Shown: positions 25,144-35,839, numbered from the stretch's first letter. The stretch is DNA of 64,000 nucleotides from Vibrio rotiferianus CAIM 577 = LMG 21460 (GCF_002741985.1 NZ_APHW01000014.1:232813-296812), one strand, 5' to 3'. The notes: generated by a model not told the origin, from the sequence alone. Made by a program: numbers and translations.

Positions 25144-27138
25144 TTAGCTCTTAAGCATATCAACCATCACCGCGACAGATTCATCTAAATAAACATCTGG
25201 GGCTTCGTAGTCTTTTGGCACATCGTCTAACGTCTTGAATGGTTCTTTACCCATTGCAGTCTGACGTTCATTAATGCGCTCTAAACGTAATGCTTCCGCT
25301 TTATCCGATTCGTCTTCACGTACTTTCTCGTTAAGAGACAATAAGTTATCGTCTTTCTCTTTACGGTACTTCTCGATATCTTCTTTAATGAATCGGAATT
25401 CCATTTCGTCAGCAATTCGTTTGTTGTGAAGCTCAGTTAGTTCAGTTACAAGTGCTTCATTACTAGGGAAAGTCTGATATTTTGCTTTATCAATGCTATC
25501 CCAAGGCAGCGCATTGTCTTCAACACTTTCACCTGTTTCACTTGGCTCAACCGGAGTTGGATAAGCGATGTCTGGCGCTACACCACGGTTCTGAGTGCTG
25601 CCACCATCAATACGGTAAAACTTTTGAATCGTGTATTGAACGTAGCCCAGTTCCTTATCAAACAAATCATAGATATGATTTAATGAACGGTGCTGCTGTA
25701 CAGTACCCTTACCAAAAGAGTTTTCGCCAAGAATGACTGCGCGGTTGTAATCCTGCATTGCCGCCGCAAAGATCTCAGACGCCGAAGCACTGTAGCGGTT
25801 GATCAACACTGTGAGAGGACCATCGTAGCTAACTTCACCATCGGTATCCGCATTCACTTTGATACGACCGTAACTATCACGAACTTGCACAACTGGACCT
25901 TCTTTAATAAAGAGACCTGTTAATGCCGTTGCTTCAGTCAGTGCACCACCACCGTTGTTACGCAGATCTACGATCACGCCATCAACGTTTTTCGATTTCA
26001 GCTCAGATAGCAGTTTATCGGTATCTTTAGAAAGACCCACATAGAAGCTAGGAACTTCAAGTACCCCTATCTTCTTGCCATCTTTCTCGATAATTTCAGA
26101 TTTAACTGCACGATCTTCTAGACGTACTTTATCACGGACAATAGTGACAACGTAACTCTTCGCATCTTTACCTTCTGGCAAGACTTGCAGATTAACTTTA
26201 GTGCCTTTTGGCCCCTTAATTAACTGTACGACATCATCAAGACGCCAACCAATCACGTCTACAACTTCTTCGCCATCCTGACCAACACCAATAATTCGGT
26301 CGCCCTCACCTAGCTGTTTGCTCTTAGATGCTGGTCCACCAGCCACTAAGGATCGAATAACGGTATAATCATCCGTCATTTGAAGCACAGCACCAATTCC
26401 TTCTAGGGAAAGGTTCATTTCTGACTGGAACTGCTCTGCATTTCGTGGGGACAAATAGCTGGTATGAGGATCAACTTCACGAGCGAAAGCGTTCATGTAA
26501 AGTTGGAAAGCGTCTTCGTTGCGAGTTTGAGTGATACGTTTCATTGCGTTGTTATAACGCTTCTCTAATACCTCTTTAATTTCTGGCCATTCTTTACCAG
26601 TCATTTTGAGGTTAAGAGCGTCATATTTAACACGCTTACGCCACAGTTCATTCAATTCCGCTTCATCTTTTGGCCAAGCAGCTTCAGAGCGATCTAATTC
26701 AATAAATTCATCAGTATCAAACTTGATTTCGTTATCGAGTAGAGTCAGTGCGTAGGCGAAACGATCAAAGCGCTTCTGCATCGAAAGGTTATAAACATCA
26801 AAAGCAATCTTGTTGTTGCCAGCTTTAAGTTGATCATCAAGGCTGATTGACCAATCTTTGAAAGAGTCGATATCGGCTTGAGTAAAAATATTTCTATTGT
26901 AATCAAGCATTTCTACGTAGCGCTCAAAGATCGCTTTGGAGAAATCATCGTTAAGATTGAAGTGCTTATAGTGAGATCGTGTGAATCGAGATGTTACACG
27001 TTTGCTGGCTGTTTCGTGCTGAACTTCAGGAGCGAGAACCGGCAAATCATCTTTGTTTAGTTTGGCTTCTAGAGCCTGAGCTGAAGCTGCTAGCATTAAG
27101 CTAGCAGCAATCAGTGTCACTTTTGAACGGCAATTCAT
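25144..27138 (-). CDS. prc: Prc (Tsp), periplasmic C-terminal processing protease, 664 aa
   Basis: Prc trims or degrades periplasmic proteins with suitable C-termini, including lipoproteins and murein hydrolases. A signal peptide (VTLIAASLMLAASAQA) is followed by an N-terminal helical domain, a PDZ domain around residues 235-320 (GIGAVLQM, IIGVGQDGEE) and the S41 protease core. The Ser/Lys dyad is in NRYSASASEIFAAA and ENSFGKGTVQ, 25 residues apart as in E. coli Ser452/Lys477. The length matches. It starts 17 bases after proQ, forming the proQ-prc operon known in E. coli. Confidence 0.95.
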   Translation of the reverse strand: MNCRSKVTLIAASLMLAASAQALEAKLNKDDLPVLAPEVQHETASKRVTSRFTRSHYKHFNLNDDFSKAIFERYVEMLDYNRNIFTQADIDSFKDWSISLDDQLKAGNNKIAFDVYNLSMQKRFDRFAYALTLLDNEIKFDTDEFIELDRSEAAWPKDEAELNELWRKRVKYDALNLKMTGKEWPEIKEVLEKRYNNAMKRITQTRNEDAFQLYMNAFAREVDPHTSYLSPRNAEQFQSEMNLSLEGIGAVLQMTDDYTVIRSLVAGGPASKSKQLGEGDRIIGVGQDGEEVVDVIGWRLDDVVQLIKGPKGTKVNLQVLPEGKDAKSYVVTIVRDKVRLEDRAVKSEIIEKDGKKIGVLEVPSFYVGLSKDTDKLLSELKSKNVDGVIVDLRNNGGGALTEATALTGLFIKEGPVVQVRDSYGRIKVNADTDGEVSYDGPLTVLINRYSASASEIFAAAMQDYNRAVILGENSFGKGTVQQHRSLNHIYDLFDKELGYVQYTIQKFYRIDGGSTQNRGVAPDIAYPTPVEPSETGESVEDNALPWDSIDKAKYQTFPSNEALVTELTELHNKRIADEMEFRFIKEDIEKYRKEKDDNLLSLNEKVREDESDKAEALRLERINERQTAMGKEPFKTLDDVPKDYEAPDVYLDESVAVMVDMLKS

Positions 27139-27155
27139 GCGTAGGAGTATCTCCC

Positions 27156-27782
27156 TTATGCGCGCAAGTGCTCCGCTTTTACAACCATTTGTAGGCCGTT
27201 AGCAAGTTGAACACGTACATCATCCTTATTGACTTCAACAATGGTCGCTGCCATGTTTCCTTTACCCATGTTCACGTTTACTGCATTGCCTACTGTGATT
27301 TCATCAGCGTTTAATGCGCGTGTTTCTACAGGCTTATTCTCTTTTTGTACTTTTGGTTTGTTAGTACGACGAGGCTGTTGAGGTTTTTTAGCCGATGGTT
27401 TTGCCTTAGCTTTACCTTCTTCACGAGCCTTTTGAGCTTGCTCTTTACGACGAGCCTGCACTTTAGCTTTGCTCTCAGCTAGTGTTGCTTTAGCGTGATC
27501 TACGTGCTCTTCTTCTAGTTCACCACAAGGGTTGCCATCTAGATCAACACGTACCGCACCAGGTTTTACGCCGTGTAGGTAACGCCATGATGAAGTGTAC
27601 TGTCTTAACGCTGCACGAAGCTGAGTTTTGCTTACTTTTTCGTCTTCATTTAGACGTTCCGCAAGATCTTGAAAAATACCAATTTTCAGAGGCTTTGCTT
27701 CACCTTCTAAAGTAAAGCACTTAGGGAAACATTCAGCAATATATGCGATAACTTCTTTGCTGTTTTTTAACTTTTCAGTCAT
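27156..27782 (-). CDS. proQ: ProQ, RNA chaperone, 208 aa
   Basis: ProQ binds many small RNAs and mRNA 3' ends. The N-terminal FinO domain covers about residues 1-120 ([38 protein letters not shown]). A lysine-, alanine- and glutamine-rich linker follows. The C-terminal Tudor-like domain reads [20 protein letters not shown]. The start at 27782 is set by the family and by AGGAA eight bases ahead. It lies between msrC and prc on the same strand and probably shares a transcript with both. Confidence 0.95.
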   Translation of the reverse strand: MTEKLKNSKEVIAYIAECFPKCFTLEGEAKPLKIGIFQDLAERLNEDEKVSKTQLRAALRQYTSSWRYLHGVKPGAVRVDLDGNPCGELEEEHVDHAKATLAESKAKVQARRKEQAQKAREEGKAKAKPSAKKPQQPRRTNKPKVQKENKPVETRALNADEITVGNAVNVNMGKGNMAATIVEVNKDDVRVQLANGLQMVVKAEHLRA

Positions 27783-27879
27783 GAGGGTTCCTGATTTGAG
27801 CGGATTTCCGCGAAGCATTAAGAAAAATATTCTCGTATTATAGTGACATGCCAAGGAAAAACCACACTCGAGGGCGAAT

Positions 27880-28353
27880 TTATGCGTCGTTAGCGTGCGA
27901 ATTAAGCAGCTTTTCTACTTCTAACATGAAATGTGTGAGGCCTTGCTCATCAATTTCATTAAAACGACCAATACTTGGGCTATCAATATCAAGTACACCA
28001 GCCACTTCCCCATTGATCGTAAATGGCAGAACTATTTCTGAGTTACTTGCTGCATCACACGCTATATGACCTTCAAACTCGTGTACGTCGTACACTCTTT
28101 GTATGCGATTAGTTTGCGCCGCAGTTCCGCATACTCCTCGCCCCATAGGGATACGCACACAAGCGGGTTTGCCTTGAAACGGACCAAGAACGAGCTCGTT
28201 TCCTTTTTTCAAATAAAATCCCGCCCAGTTTAGGTTTTCTAGTTCCATAAATAGAAGGGAACTTATGTTCGCAAGATTTGCAATTAAATCCGGTTCCGAC
28301 TCGATAAGTGCAACCGCCTGTTTGGTAAGTGTTTGGTATTGTTCTATGGTCAT
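27880..28353 (-). CDS. msrC: MsrC, free methionine-(R)-sulfoxide reductase (GAF domain), 157 aa
   Basis: The enzyme repairs oxidised free methionine. It is a single GAF domain with three conserved cysteines at positions 65, 75 and 99, spaced 10 and 24 apart as in the E. coli enzyme. The core motifs [15 protein letters not shown] and GVLDIDSP are typical. The start at 28353 follows GGAAG at good spacing. It leads the msrC-proQ-prc block. In E. coli it neighbours letA, while here a divergent ABC exporter gene lies between them. Confidence 0.92.
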   Translation of the reverse strand: MTIEQYQTLTKQAVALIESEPDLIANLANISSLLFMELENLNWAGFYLKKGNELVLGPFQGKPACVRIPMGRGVCGTAAQTNRIQRVYDVHEFEGHIACDAASNSEIVLPFTINGEVAGVLDIDSPSIGRFNEIDEQGLTHFMLEVEKLLNSHANDA

Positions 28354-28440
28354 ATTAACTTCCAAATTATTCTGTTGAGGCTTCCATTATTAGTGAATAC
28401 AATGCTCGCCTAAAATTTAATAGGACTTATTCTCATTACA

Positions 28441-30237
28441 ATGACTTCACGAAATGACACTATTAGCCGTTCTTGGTTGATAACTCAAGCAAAAAAGCAC
28501 AAGTCTAAATTGGCTTTGGCTAACTTTATTGCGGTTTTAGCAACTCTGATTAGTGTTCCTATCCCACTTCTGATGCCACTTATGGTCGATGAAGTATTAC
28601 TCGATAAGCCAGCTTCTGGTTTGGCAGCCATGAATCTTGTTTTACCAGAGGCATGGCATACTCCTACGGGTTATATCTTCTTTACTCTCTTCCTTGTTGT
28701 TCTCATGCGCGCTGCCAGCCAAGCGCTTAACATAGTTCAAAGCCGCCAGTTTACTCTTGTTTCAAAGACGATTACTTATGAAATGAGAAGCAAGATGATC
28801 GACAAACTTGGTCGGATAAGTATTCGCCAATATGAAACAAAAGGTAGCGGCGGCATTAACGCTCACCTTATCACTGACATAGAGACCATAGATAAGTTTA
28901 TCGGTTCTACGTTAGCTAAATTTGTTATTAGCTTACTCACCGTCATAGGTACGGCCATCATTCTCTTGTGGTTAGACTGGCGTCTTGGATTATTCATTCT
29001 TCTTGTGAACCCTATTGTTATCTACTTTTCACGTAAGCTGGGAAGTACGGTCAAACATCTTAAGCGTAAAGAGAACCACTCATTCGAAGTTTTCCAAAAC
29101 CGATTGGTTGAAACTTTAGATGGTATCTACCAATTGCGAGCAGCCAACAAAGAACGTGAGTTTCTTCAACAGTTAAAATTCGATGCTGATCAGATCCGTA
29201 TCGACGCAGACAAATACGCCTGGCAATCAGAAGCAGCTGGTCGTGTGTCCTTCCTTCTTTTTTTAATCGGTTTTGAACTTTTCCGTGCCGTCGCAATGCT
29301 CATGGTGATGTTCAGTGACCTCACCATCGGTCAGATTTTTGCGGTCTTTGGCTATCTTTGGTTTATGTTGTCCCCAGTGCAAGAGCTATTAGGCATTCAG
29401 TTTTCTTGGTACAGCGCTAAAGCTGCCCTAAAACGCATCAATGACCTTCTAGAACTCGAGGAAGAACATAGACCTGTTTCTAAGGTAAATCCTTTCAACA
29501 AAGGCCAAGAAGTTGATGTTAAAATCGAGAATGTGGATTTTTCATACAATAGTGAGGTAAAGGTCTTGGATAACCTCTCACTGCATATTCCACCGGGTAA
29601 AAAAGTGGCACTGGTTGGTGCTTCTGGTGGAGGTAAATCCACACTGATCCAACTATTAATTGGTGTTTATCGACAAAACTCTGGAAACATACGTTTTAAT
29701 GATGAACTCAGTGAAGATATAAGCTTCGATGTAATTCGTAATAAAATTGCCGTTGTATTACAGCAACCTATATTATTTAACGACACGCTAAGGCATAATC
29801 TTACGCTTGGTGGTGACTTTGATGAGTTGTCTTTGTGGCGCGCATTAGAAGTTGCTCAGTTACAAGACGTAATGAAGCAATTAGACAATGGTTTAAACAC
29901 CCAAATCGGTAGGAACGGTATCCGATTGTCTGGTGGACAAAGACAGAGATTGGCCATTGCTCGTATGGTGTTAAGCGATCCTCAGTTTGTAATACTTGAT
30001 GAGGCGACATCAGCATTAGATACCGCTACGGAAGCAGCGCTCCATAAGGCGTTAACAGAGTTTCTGAACGGCAGAACCACTTTAATCGTTGCGCACAGGC
30101 TGTCTGCAGTAAAACAAGCTGATTTAATTTACGTACTTGAAGATGGAAAAGTCACCCAGTCGGGCACGCATGGTGAGTTAGTTGAACAAGAAGGTTTGTA
30201 CCAAACGTTATACGGGGGAGTTCAGTCCCACGTTTAG
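28441..30237 (+). CDS. ABC exporter, fused permease and ATPase, 598 aa
   Basis: The first 320 residues form a six-helix exporter membrane domain (for example ANFIAVLATLISVPIPLLMPL and a pair of helices near 160-200). The ATPase half has Walker A GASGGGKST at about residue 394, signature LSGGQRQRLAIARM and Walker B FVILDEATSALD. No peptidase domain is present, so it is not a bacteriocin-processing type. The substrate is unknown; MsbA-like lipid or small-molecule export is possible. It is divergent from msrC and followed 21 bases later by letA, so it may share the letAB transcript. Confidence 0.85.
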   Translation: MTSRNDTISRSWLITQAKKHKSKLALANFIAVLATLISVPIPLLMPLMVDEVLLDKPASGLAAMNLVLPEAWHTPTGYIFFTLFLVVLMRAASQALNIVQSRQFTLVSKTITYEMRSKMIDKLGRISIRQYETKGSGGINAHLITDIETIDKFIGSTLAKFVISLLTVIGTAIILLWLDWRLGLFILLVNPIVIYFSRKLGSTVKHLKRKENHSFEVFQNRLVETLDGIYQLRAANKEREFLQQLKFDADQIRIDADKYAWQSEAAGRVSFLLFLIGFELFRAVAMLMVMFSDLTIGQIFAVFGYLWFMLSPVQELLGIQFSWYSAKAALKRINDLLELEEEHRPVSKVNPFNKGQEVDVKIENVDFSYNSEVKVLDNLSLHIPPGKKVALVGASGGGKSTLIQLLIGVYRQNSGNIRFNDELSEDISFDVIRNKIAVVLQQPILFNDTLRHNLTLGGDFDELSLWRALEVAQLQDVMKQLDNGLNTQIGRNGIRLSGGQRQRLAIARMVLSDPQFVILDEATSALDTATEAALHKALTEFLNGRTTLIVAHRLSAVKQADLIYVLEDGKVTQSGTHGELVEQEGLYQTLYGGVQSHV

Positions 30238-30258
30238 TATTATCGCAGGGAGGTCATA

Positions 30259-31500
30259 TTGGCCTCTCTAGATAAGCATGCAAATAACCCTGACAATGTC
30301 AGACTATGTCAGGGTTGCGAATTACCTGTCGATACCCTCCTTCTACCTAGAGGGAAACACGCCTATTGCCCTCGATGTGGCACGCAACTTTATCGTGGAG
30401 GCTCTCCTAGCCTTTCTGGGAATCTGGCAATTGCCGTCACTTGCTTATTACTGTTCATCCCTTCCCACTTCTTTGACTTCATCAGTATTCGTTTAGTTGG
30501 GGTCATGATCCCGGCAACCCTCCCTGCTGGAATGATTACGTTAATGGACGAAGGTTTCGTTGCACTGTCACTTTTGATTCTATTTTGTAGTTCTCTAGCT
30601 CCATTTATCGTTTGTAGCTCTGTTGTCGTCGCTCATGCATCGATGAAGATCCGCTGGTTTAACGGTATGCGTATCTCACTCTGGCTTGTTCAACACCTAA
30701 AGCATTGGGTGATGATTGACGTATTTCTTGTTAGCATCGCCATTTCATGTTTTAAGCTCCAAGATTACTCAGATATTTTCGTTGGTCCTGGGCTTATTGG
30801 CTTAGTTCTCCTTCAATTGTTTACTGTATTATTAATCACCCGTATCAGCGTTCGTCGATATTGGGAAGCCTGGCAACCAGAACGGGCTTTTCACTTCGAG
30901 CACAAAGATATTCATTGTCATGAGTGTCACCTTTCACAGCCCGAAGGTGATAAATGTCAACGATGCCATCATGTGCTATATCATCGGAAACCAAACTCCA
31001 TTCAAAAAACGTGGGCGTACTTAATTGCAGCGACGATTGCAATCTTCCCCGCTAACTTAATTCCTATATCTATCTTGATCACAAATGGACGACGTTTAGA
31101 AGATACAATCTTTTCAGGTGTTGCTGGATTAGTTAAAAATGGCATGTACGGCATTGCAATAATTATATTTGTCGCCAGTATCATCGTCCCCGTCATCAAG
31201 ATTTTAGGTTTGGCCTATATCCTACTTTGCATCAAGTTCAAGCGTTCTGTGTTTCATAAACAGCGTATGATGGTTTACTTCGCTGTAAAATGGATTGGCA
31301 AATGGTCAGTAATGGATTTATTCGTTATTTCAATAATGATGACGCTAGTCGACCGTGGACAGATTTTAGATTTCACACCAGGTTATGGTGCAGTCGCATT
31401 TGGAATAGTAGTTGTTTTAACTATGCTCGCAGCAGATAGCATAGACCCAAGGCTTATTTGGGATAATGCTCCAGACTATAAAAAAAGAGTTCATAAATGA
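30259..31500 (+). CDS. letA: LetA (YebS/PqiA-like), inner-membrane partner of LetB, 413 aa
   Basis: Two similar halves each begin with a rubredoxin-like zinc ribbon (CQGC...CPRC near residues 17-40, CHEC...CQRC near 219-233) followed by about four membrane helices. This is the LetA/PqiA architecture. LetA works with the MCE protein LetB to move lipids between inner and outer membrane. I accept the TTG start at 30259 because GGGAGG lies just upstream and the first zinc ribbon is then complete. Its stop overlaps the letB start by ATGA, as expected for coupled subunits. Confidence 0.9.
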   Translation: MASLDKHANNPDNVRLCQGCELPVDTLLLPRGKHAYCPRCGTQLYRGGSPSLSGNLAIAVTCLLLFIPSHFFDFISIRLVGVMIPATLPAGMITLMDEGFVALSLLILFCSSLAPFIVCSSVVVAHASMKIRWFNGMRISLWLVQHLKHWVMIDVFLVSIAISCFKLQDYSDIFVGPGLIGLVLLQLFTVLLITRISVRRYWEAWQPERAFHFEHKDIHCHECHLSQPEGDKCQRCHHVLYHRKPNSIQKTWAYLIAATIAIFPANLIPISILITNGRRLEDTIFSGVAGLVKNGMYGIAIIIFVASIIVPVIKILGLAYILLCIKFKRSVFHKQRMMVYFAVKWIGKWSVMDLFVISIMMTLVDRGQILDFTPGYGAVAFGIVVVLTMLAADSIDPRLIWDNAPDYKKRVHK

Positions 31501-34151
31501 GTGTTCAGAATAGTTCTCAAAATTCTTACTCCCCTGACGTAAAGAAAAGTATTGGCCTGTCTCCTCTTTGGCTATTACCTATTCTTACCATGGTACTTGC
31601 CGGCTGGTTAGTGGTTAAATCCATTCACGATGCAGGTCAACGAGTACAAATTTACTTTTCTGACGCCGCGGGATTAGTAGCGGGCAGAACGACGATCCGA
31701 TATCAAGGGTTAGAGGTAGGTATCGTCAGAGACATCAACTTATCTAAAGACCTCAGTAACATTTACGTTGATGCGGATATTTATCCAGAAGCCACAAAGC
31801 TATTGAATGAAAGTACACGATTTTGGCTAGTTAAACCGACGGCTAGTTTGTCTGGTGTCTCCGGCTTAGACGCCTTAGTTTCTGGTAACTATATTTCTAT
31901 TCAGCCAGGCAATAGCAAAGAGTACGAAACAACATTTCATGCTTTAGATTCAGCACCTACTGATCTTCGCGTCACTCAAGGTCTTAATATCATACTCAAG
32001 AGTAAGGATTTGGGTGGCGTGTCGGTTGGGTCTCAGATTGTCTATAAAAAGATCCCTATCGGCGAAGTGTACAGCTACCAGTTAAATGAAGACGCAAAAT
32101 CCATTTCGATCCATGCCAACATTCAAGAGCAGTACCGACACATTATTAATAACCGAAGTCGCTTTTGGAATGTGAGTGGTATTGGTGCGAGCATCGGTTT
32201 TGATGGCGTAGATGTTCGTTTAGAGAGCATGAGCGCCCTTCTTGGTGGGGCAATAGCCGTTGATTCCCCGGATGATGGTGAACCAGTAGAAGAAAACAAG
32301 CAGTTCAGACTGTATCGCGATCTAAAAACGGCTGGTCGAGGTATTCCGATTAAGATCGCACTACCCGACGACAACAATATTAGCGGTGAAGGCGCACCAA
32401 TCATGTACCGCGGCATTGAGATTGGCCAAATCACAGACTTGGGGCTATCTGAGGGTAGAGAGTTAATTCTTGCCTCTGCTGCGATTCAGCCAGCGTTTAG
32501 TGACATGCTAACAACAAATACAAAGTTCATCTTAGAAGAAGCGAAAGTGTCACTCTCTGGGGTGGAAAATATCACTAACCTAGTTCGCGGTAATTTCCTT
32601 ACCATCGTCCCAGAGCAAGGCGATCGCGCTCGTCGTTTCAGTGCTATTCGTAAAACAGATTTCAATCAACAGCAAGAAAAGTCTATCGCCATTCGCTTAG
32701 TGTCGGACAACTCATTTGGCTTAGATACTGGGGCAAATGTCTTATACAAAGGAATCGTTGTAGGTTCGATTATCAACGTTGGCTTGCTGGATAAAGAGAG
32801 CGCTACACAAGTCAAACATGAAGTGTTTATGGATGTCCTCATTGACCATGAGTTCAAGCACTTAATTAAATCTAATAACCGCTTCTATGTGACCGGCAGT
32901 GCTTCTGCTGAGTTAACTGAATCAGGTTTAAGCGTCACCGTGCCACCAGCAAAGCAGCTTCTAACCGGTTCAATCAGTTTTGTTAGTGAAGGAAAAGAGT
33001 CCATCACTAGCGAGTATCAATTGTTCCAAAGTGCTTCTCTTGCGGAATTAGCAAAATATAACCAAAGCGGGTCACAAACTTTGACGCTCTTTGCCAACGA
33101 GCTTCCTCCTATTTCAAAAGGCAGTCCTCTACTCTACCGCAACCTTCCTGTCGGAAGTGTCTCTGACTTCAACCTTGTTGATGGCGGTTTAATTGTAAAA
33201 GCGACAATTGAAAATCGCTATGCACACCTACTTACTAACCAAACGGTATTTTGGAACCGTTCAGGAGTAGAAGTTGAAGCGTCATTGGCTGGTATTAGCG
33301 TCAAAGCTCATCCATTAAAAACGCTGATAAAAGGCGGTATCGCCTTCGACTCTATTCCAGGGATTGAGAATAAAATAGGACAGAACTGGAAGCTTTATAA
33401 TGACCAGAACAAAGCGCGTAAGTTTGGCCGAATCATTGAACTGGTCACCGATGGGACTCAAGAAGTAACAAAAGGCATGCCGATTAATTACCAAGGAGTG
33501 AAAGTCGGTGAAGTTACATTAGTTGTACCGAACTTTAAACAAGAGCATATCGACGTCACCGCTCGAATTCTGCCAGAGTTTGTCAATGATGTTGCAGTTA
33601 AAGGCTCACACTTCTGGCTAACTGAACCCGAGATAGGGATAGGTGGCGTGAAAAACTTAGGTGCGTTGGTCTCGAAATCAATCAGTGTTGAACCTGGTCA
33701 TGGTACAGAAAAATTTAAATTTGATTTAGCTAAAAGTCAGCAAGCAGAAAAAGGCGTCTCGTTCACACTTCAAAGTGAGCAGCGAGGTTCAGTTCAGGTT
33801 GGCACCCCAATTCTATACCGTCAAATGGAGGTTGGCAGCGTGACTGATGTTCGTCTTGGCGAGTTTGCGGATCGTATTGTCACTAAGATTGAGATACAAC
33901 CTGAATACGCTTACCTTGTTCGTCAAAATAGTGTGTTCTGGAATGTCTCAGGTGTAGATGTATCAATTGGCATTACTGGCGCGAACATCAAAGCAGGCAC
34001 ATTTGATAGCTTAGTTCGTGGCGGTATTGCTTTCTCTACCCCGGAACAATCACAAATCCCGCCTGCGGCAAAAGATGGTCAATCATTCTATCTGTACCCA
34101 CAAGCAGACGAGAACTGGTCAAAATGGCGCACCGCCATTCCAAAACCGTAA
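31497..34151 (+). CDS. letB: LetB (YebT), MCE-domain lipid transport tunnel, 884 aa
   Basis: One N-terminal membrane anchor (WLLPILTMVLAGWLVV) is followed by seven MCE domains in a row, recognisable by repeated blocks such as VQIYFSDAAGLVAGRT, IRYQGLEVG, IMYRGIEIG, VLYKGIVVG, LLYRNLPVG, INYQGVKVG and ILYRQMEVG. E. coli LetB has the same seven domains and nearly the same length; its stacked hexameric rings form a tunnel across the periplasm. It overlaps letA by four bases. A strong terminator follows 30 bases after the stop, ahead of rsmF. Confidence 0.95.
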   Translation: MSVQNSSQNSYSPDVKKSIGLSPLWLLPILTMVLAGWLVVKSIHDAGQRVQIYFSDAAGLVAGRTTIRYQGLEVGIVRDINLSKDLSNIYVDADIYPEATKLLNESTRFWLVKPTASLSGVSGLDALVSGNYISIQPGNSKEYETTFHALDSAPTDLRVTQGLNIILKSKDLGGVSVGSQIVYKKIPIGEVYSYQLNEDAKSISIHANIQEQYRHIINNRSRFWNVSGIGASIGFDGVDVRLESMSALLGGAIAVDSPDDGEPVEENKQFRLYRDLKTAGRGIPIKIALPDDNNISGEGAPIMYRGIEIGQITDLGLSEGRELILASAAIQPAFSDMLTTNTKFILEEAKVSLSGVENITNLVRGNFLTIVPEQGDRARRFSAIRKTDFNQQQEKSIAIRLVSDNSFGLDTGANVLYKGIVVGSIINVGLLDKESATQVKHEVFMDVLIDHEFKHLIKSNNRFYVTGSASAELTESGLSVTVPPAKQLLTGSISFVSEGKESITSEYQLFQSASLAELAKYNQSGSQTLTLFANELPPISKGSPLLYRNLPVGSVSDFNLVDGGLIVKATIENRYAHLLTNQTVFWNRSGVEVEASLAGISVKAHPLKTLIKGGIAFDSIPGIENKIGQNWKLYNDQNKARKFGRIIELVTDGTQEVTKGMPINYQGVKVGEVTLVVPNFKQEHIDVTARILPEFVNDVAVKGSHFWLTEPEIGIGGVKNLGALVSKSISVEPGHGTEKFKFDLAKSQQAEKGVSFTLQSEQRGSVQVGTPILYRQMEVGSVTDVRLGEFADRIVTKIEIQPEYAYLVRQNSVFWNVSGVDVSIGITGANIKAGTFDSLVRGGIAFSTPEQSQIPPAAKDGQSFYLYPQADENWSKWRTAIPKP

Positions 34152-34180
34152 TCGCGAGAAGCGATAATAATCTCAATCTA

Positions 34181-34207
34181 AAGAGCAGCAATCGCTGCTC
34201 TTTTTTT
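34181..34207 (+). terminator. Intrinsic terminator after letB
   Basis: AAGAGCAGC / GCTGCTCTT arms with a four-base loop are followed by a run of T. Confidence 0.85.
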
Positions 34208-34288
34208 ATGACCATCGCAGCATGAGTATTCGTTTCTGAGTCGCTTTCGTATATTATTTGCAGCAAATTCTGCAATCGAGATTTCACT

Positions 34289-35725
34289 TTGCATCCTAAT
34301 GTTTACATCCCAGAAGCTTTTCTGGAAAAAATCCAAACTATTCTCCCTGCTCACCTTAACATGGAAGACTTTATCGCATCGTGCCAAAAGCCACTTCGCA
34401 AAAGTATTCGTGTAAACACACTGAAGATAAGTGTAGAAGCGTTTCTAGAGCGCGCAGAAGCAAAAGGCTGGACACTTTTCCCTGTACCCTGGTGTGAAAC
34501 AGGTTTTTGGATCGAAGCTGATGAGTCGATTGTTCCTCTTGGAAATACTGCTGAGCACATGTCTGGGCTTTTCTACATTCAAGAAGCCAGCTCTATGATG
34601 CCTGTATCAGCCCTATTCATGAACGATGAGTCATACGATGCCGTTCTAGATACTGCCGCAGCGCCAGGTTCTAAAACGACTCAAATCGCCGCGTTGATGA
34701 ATAACGAAGGCGTATTGGTTGCAAATGAATACGCAGCGAGTCGTGTCAAAGTGTTACACGCCAACATCGAACGTTGTGGCGTTCGTAACGCCGCGCTTAG
34801 CAACTTCGATGGCCGTGTCTTTGGTGGTTGGCTACCTGAACAGTTTGATGCCGTTTTACTCGACGCACCTTGTTCCGGTGAAGGTACGGTTCGTAAAGAT
34901 GAAGATGCAATGAAAAACTGGACGCAAGCGTCAGTAGTGGAAATTGCAGATACTCAGAAAGACCTGATTGAAAGTGCGTTCCACGCTCTAAAGCCAGGCG
35001 GCGTAATGGTTTATTCAACCTGTACGCTAAGCACGGAAGAAAACCAACAAGTTTGTCATCACCTGAAAGAGACATTTGGTGACGCGGTTGAATTCGAAAG
35101 CTTAAAAGATCTGTTCGAAAATGCCGAAGCGGCGCTTACAGAAGAAGGCTTCTTGCATATTTTCCCGCAAGTCTATGACTGTGAGGGCTTCTTCGTCGCT
35201 CGCATTCGTAAACTTACAGCAGTTGAAGCACCAAAAGTGAAAAAGCGCATGGGTAAATTCCCATTCGCGAAAGCATCAAACAAAGAGTCAGCAGAGATTG
35301 CTAAACAGCTACAAAATACGATGGATATCAAAGTGCCTGAAGACAGCACAGTTTGGATTCGCGACAAAGATGTTTGGCTTTTCCCTGACGCGCTAGAGCC
35401 AATGATTGGTGAACTGCGTTTCTCTCGTATGGGTATCAAAATTGCTGAAGCACACAAGAACGGTTACCGCTGGCAACACCAAGTCGCAACGGCTCTAGCT
35501 ACCGGCGATGAGAAAAATGCTATTGAGTTAACGATTGAAGAAGCACGCGAGTGGTACATGGGTCGCGATGTTCGCCCACAAAACATTCCAGCAGATATGA
35601 AGACAGGTAAAGGCGAAGTGTTCGTTAAGTACGAAGGTGCGATCATTGGTCTTGGAAAATGGGTCAGCAATCGCATTAAAAACGGTCTGCCACGCGAACT
35701 TGTGCGTGATAAGAACTTATTTTAG
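34289..35725 (+). CDS. rsmF: RsmF (YebU), 16S rRNA m5C1407 methyltransferase, 478 aa
   Basis: RsmF methylates C1407 of 16S rRNA. The RsmB/NOL1 fold is clear: [12 protein letters not shown] near the start, the SAM site [16 protein letters not shown], the first catalytic cysteine in [13 protein letters not shown] and the second in [14 protein letters not shown]-terminal PUA-like part (about 390-478) completes it. The start is a TTG; the following [16 protein letters not shown] fits the family N-terminus. Although it follows letB as in E. coli, the terminator between them suggests a separate promoter. Confidence 0.93.
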   Translation: MHPNVYIPEAFLEKIQTILPAHLNMEDFIASCQKPLRKSIRVNTLKISVEAFLERAEAKGWTLFPVPWCETGFWIEADESIVPLGNTAEHMSGLFYIQEASSMMPVSALFMNDESYDAVLDTAAAPGSKTTQIAALMNNEGVLVANEYAASRVKVLHANIERCGVRNAALSNFDGRVFGGWLPEQFDAVLLDAPCSGEGTVRKDEDAMKNWTQASVVEIADTQKDLIESAFHALKPGGVMVYSTCTLSTEENQQVCHHLKETFGDAVEFESLKDLFENAEAALTEEGFLHIFPQVYDCEGFFVARIRKLTAVEAPKVKKRMGKFPFAKASNKESAEIAKQLQNTMDIKVPEDSTVWIRDKDVWLFPDALEPMIGELRFSRMGIKIAEAHKNGYRWQHQVATALATGDEKNAIELTIEEAREWYMGRDVRPQNIPADMKTGKGEVFVKYEGAIIGLGKWVSNRIKNGLPRELVRDKNLF

Positions 35726-35753
35726 TAACAAATTGACATGCTATAAATAAATG

Positions 35754-35782
35754 AAAAGCCATCGTATTTACGATGGCTTTTT
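35754..35782 (+). terminator. Intrinsic terminator after rsmF
   Basis: AAAAGCCATCG / CGATGGCTTTT arms with a six-base loop and a T run lie 28 bases past the rsmF stop. Confidence 0.85.
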
Positions 35783-35839
35783 AGTTATAAAGCATGATTG
35801 GAGCTGAGCTCACTAGCGATTCGAGTGCCCTGTACTAAA

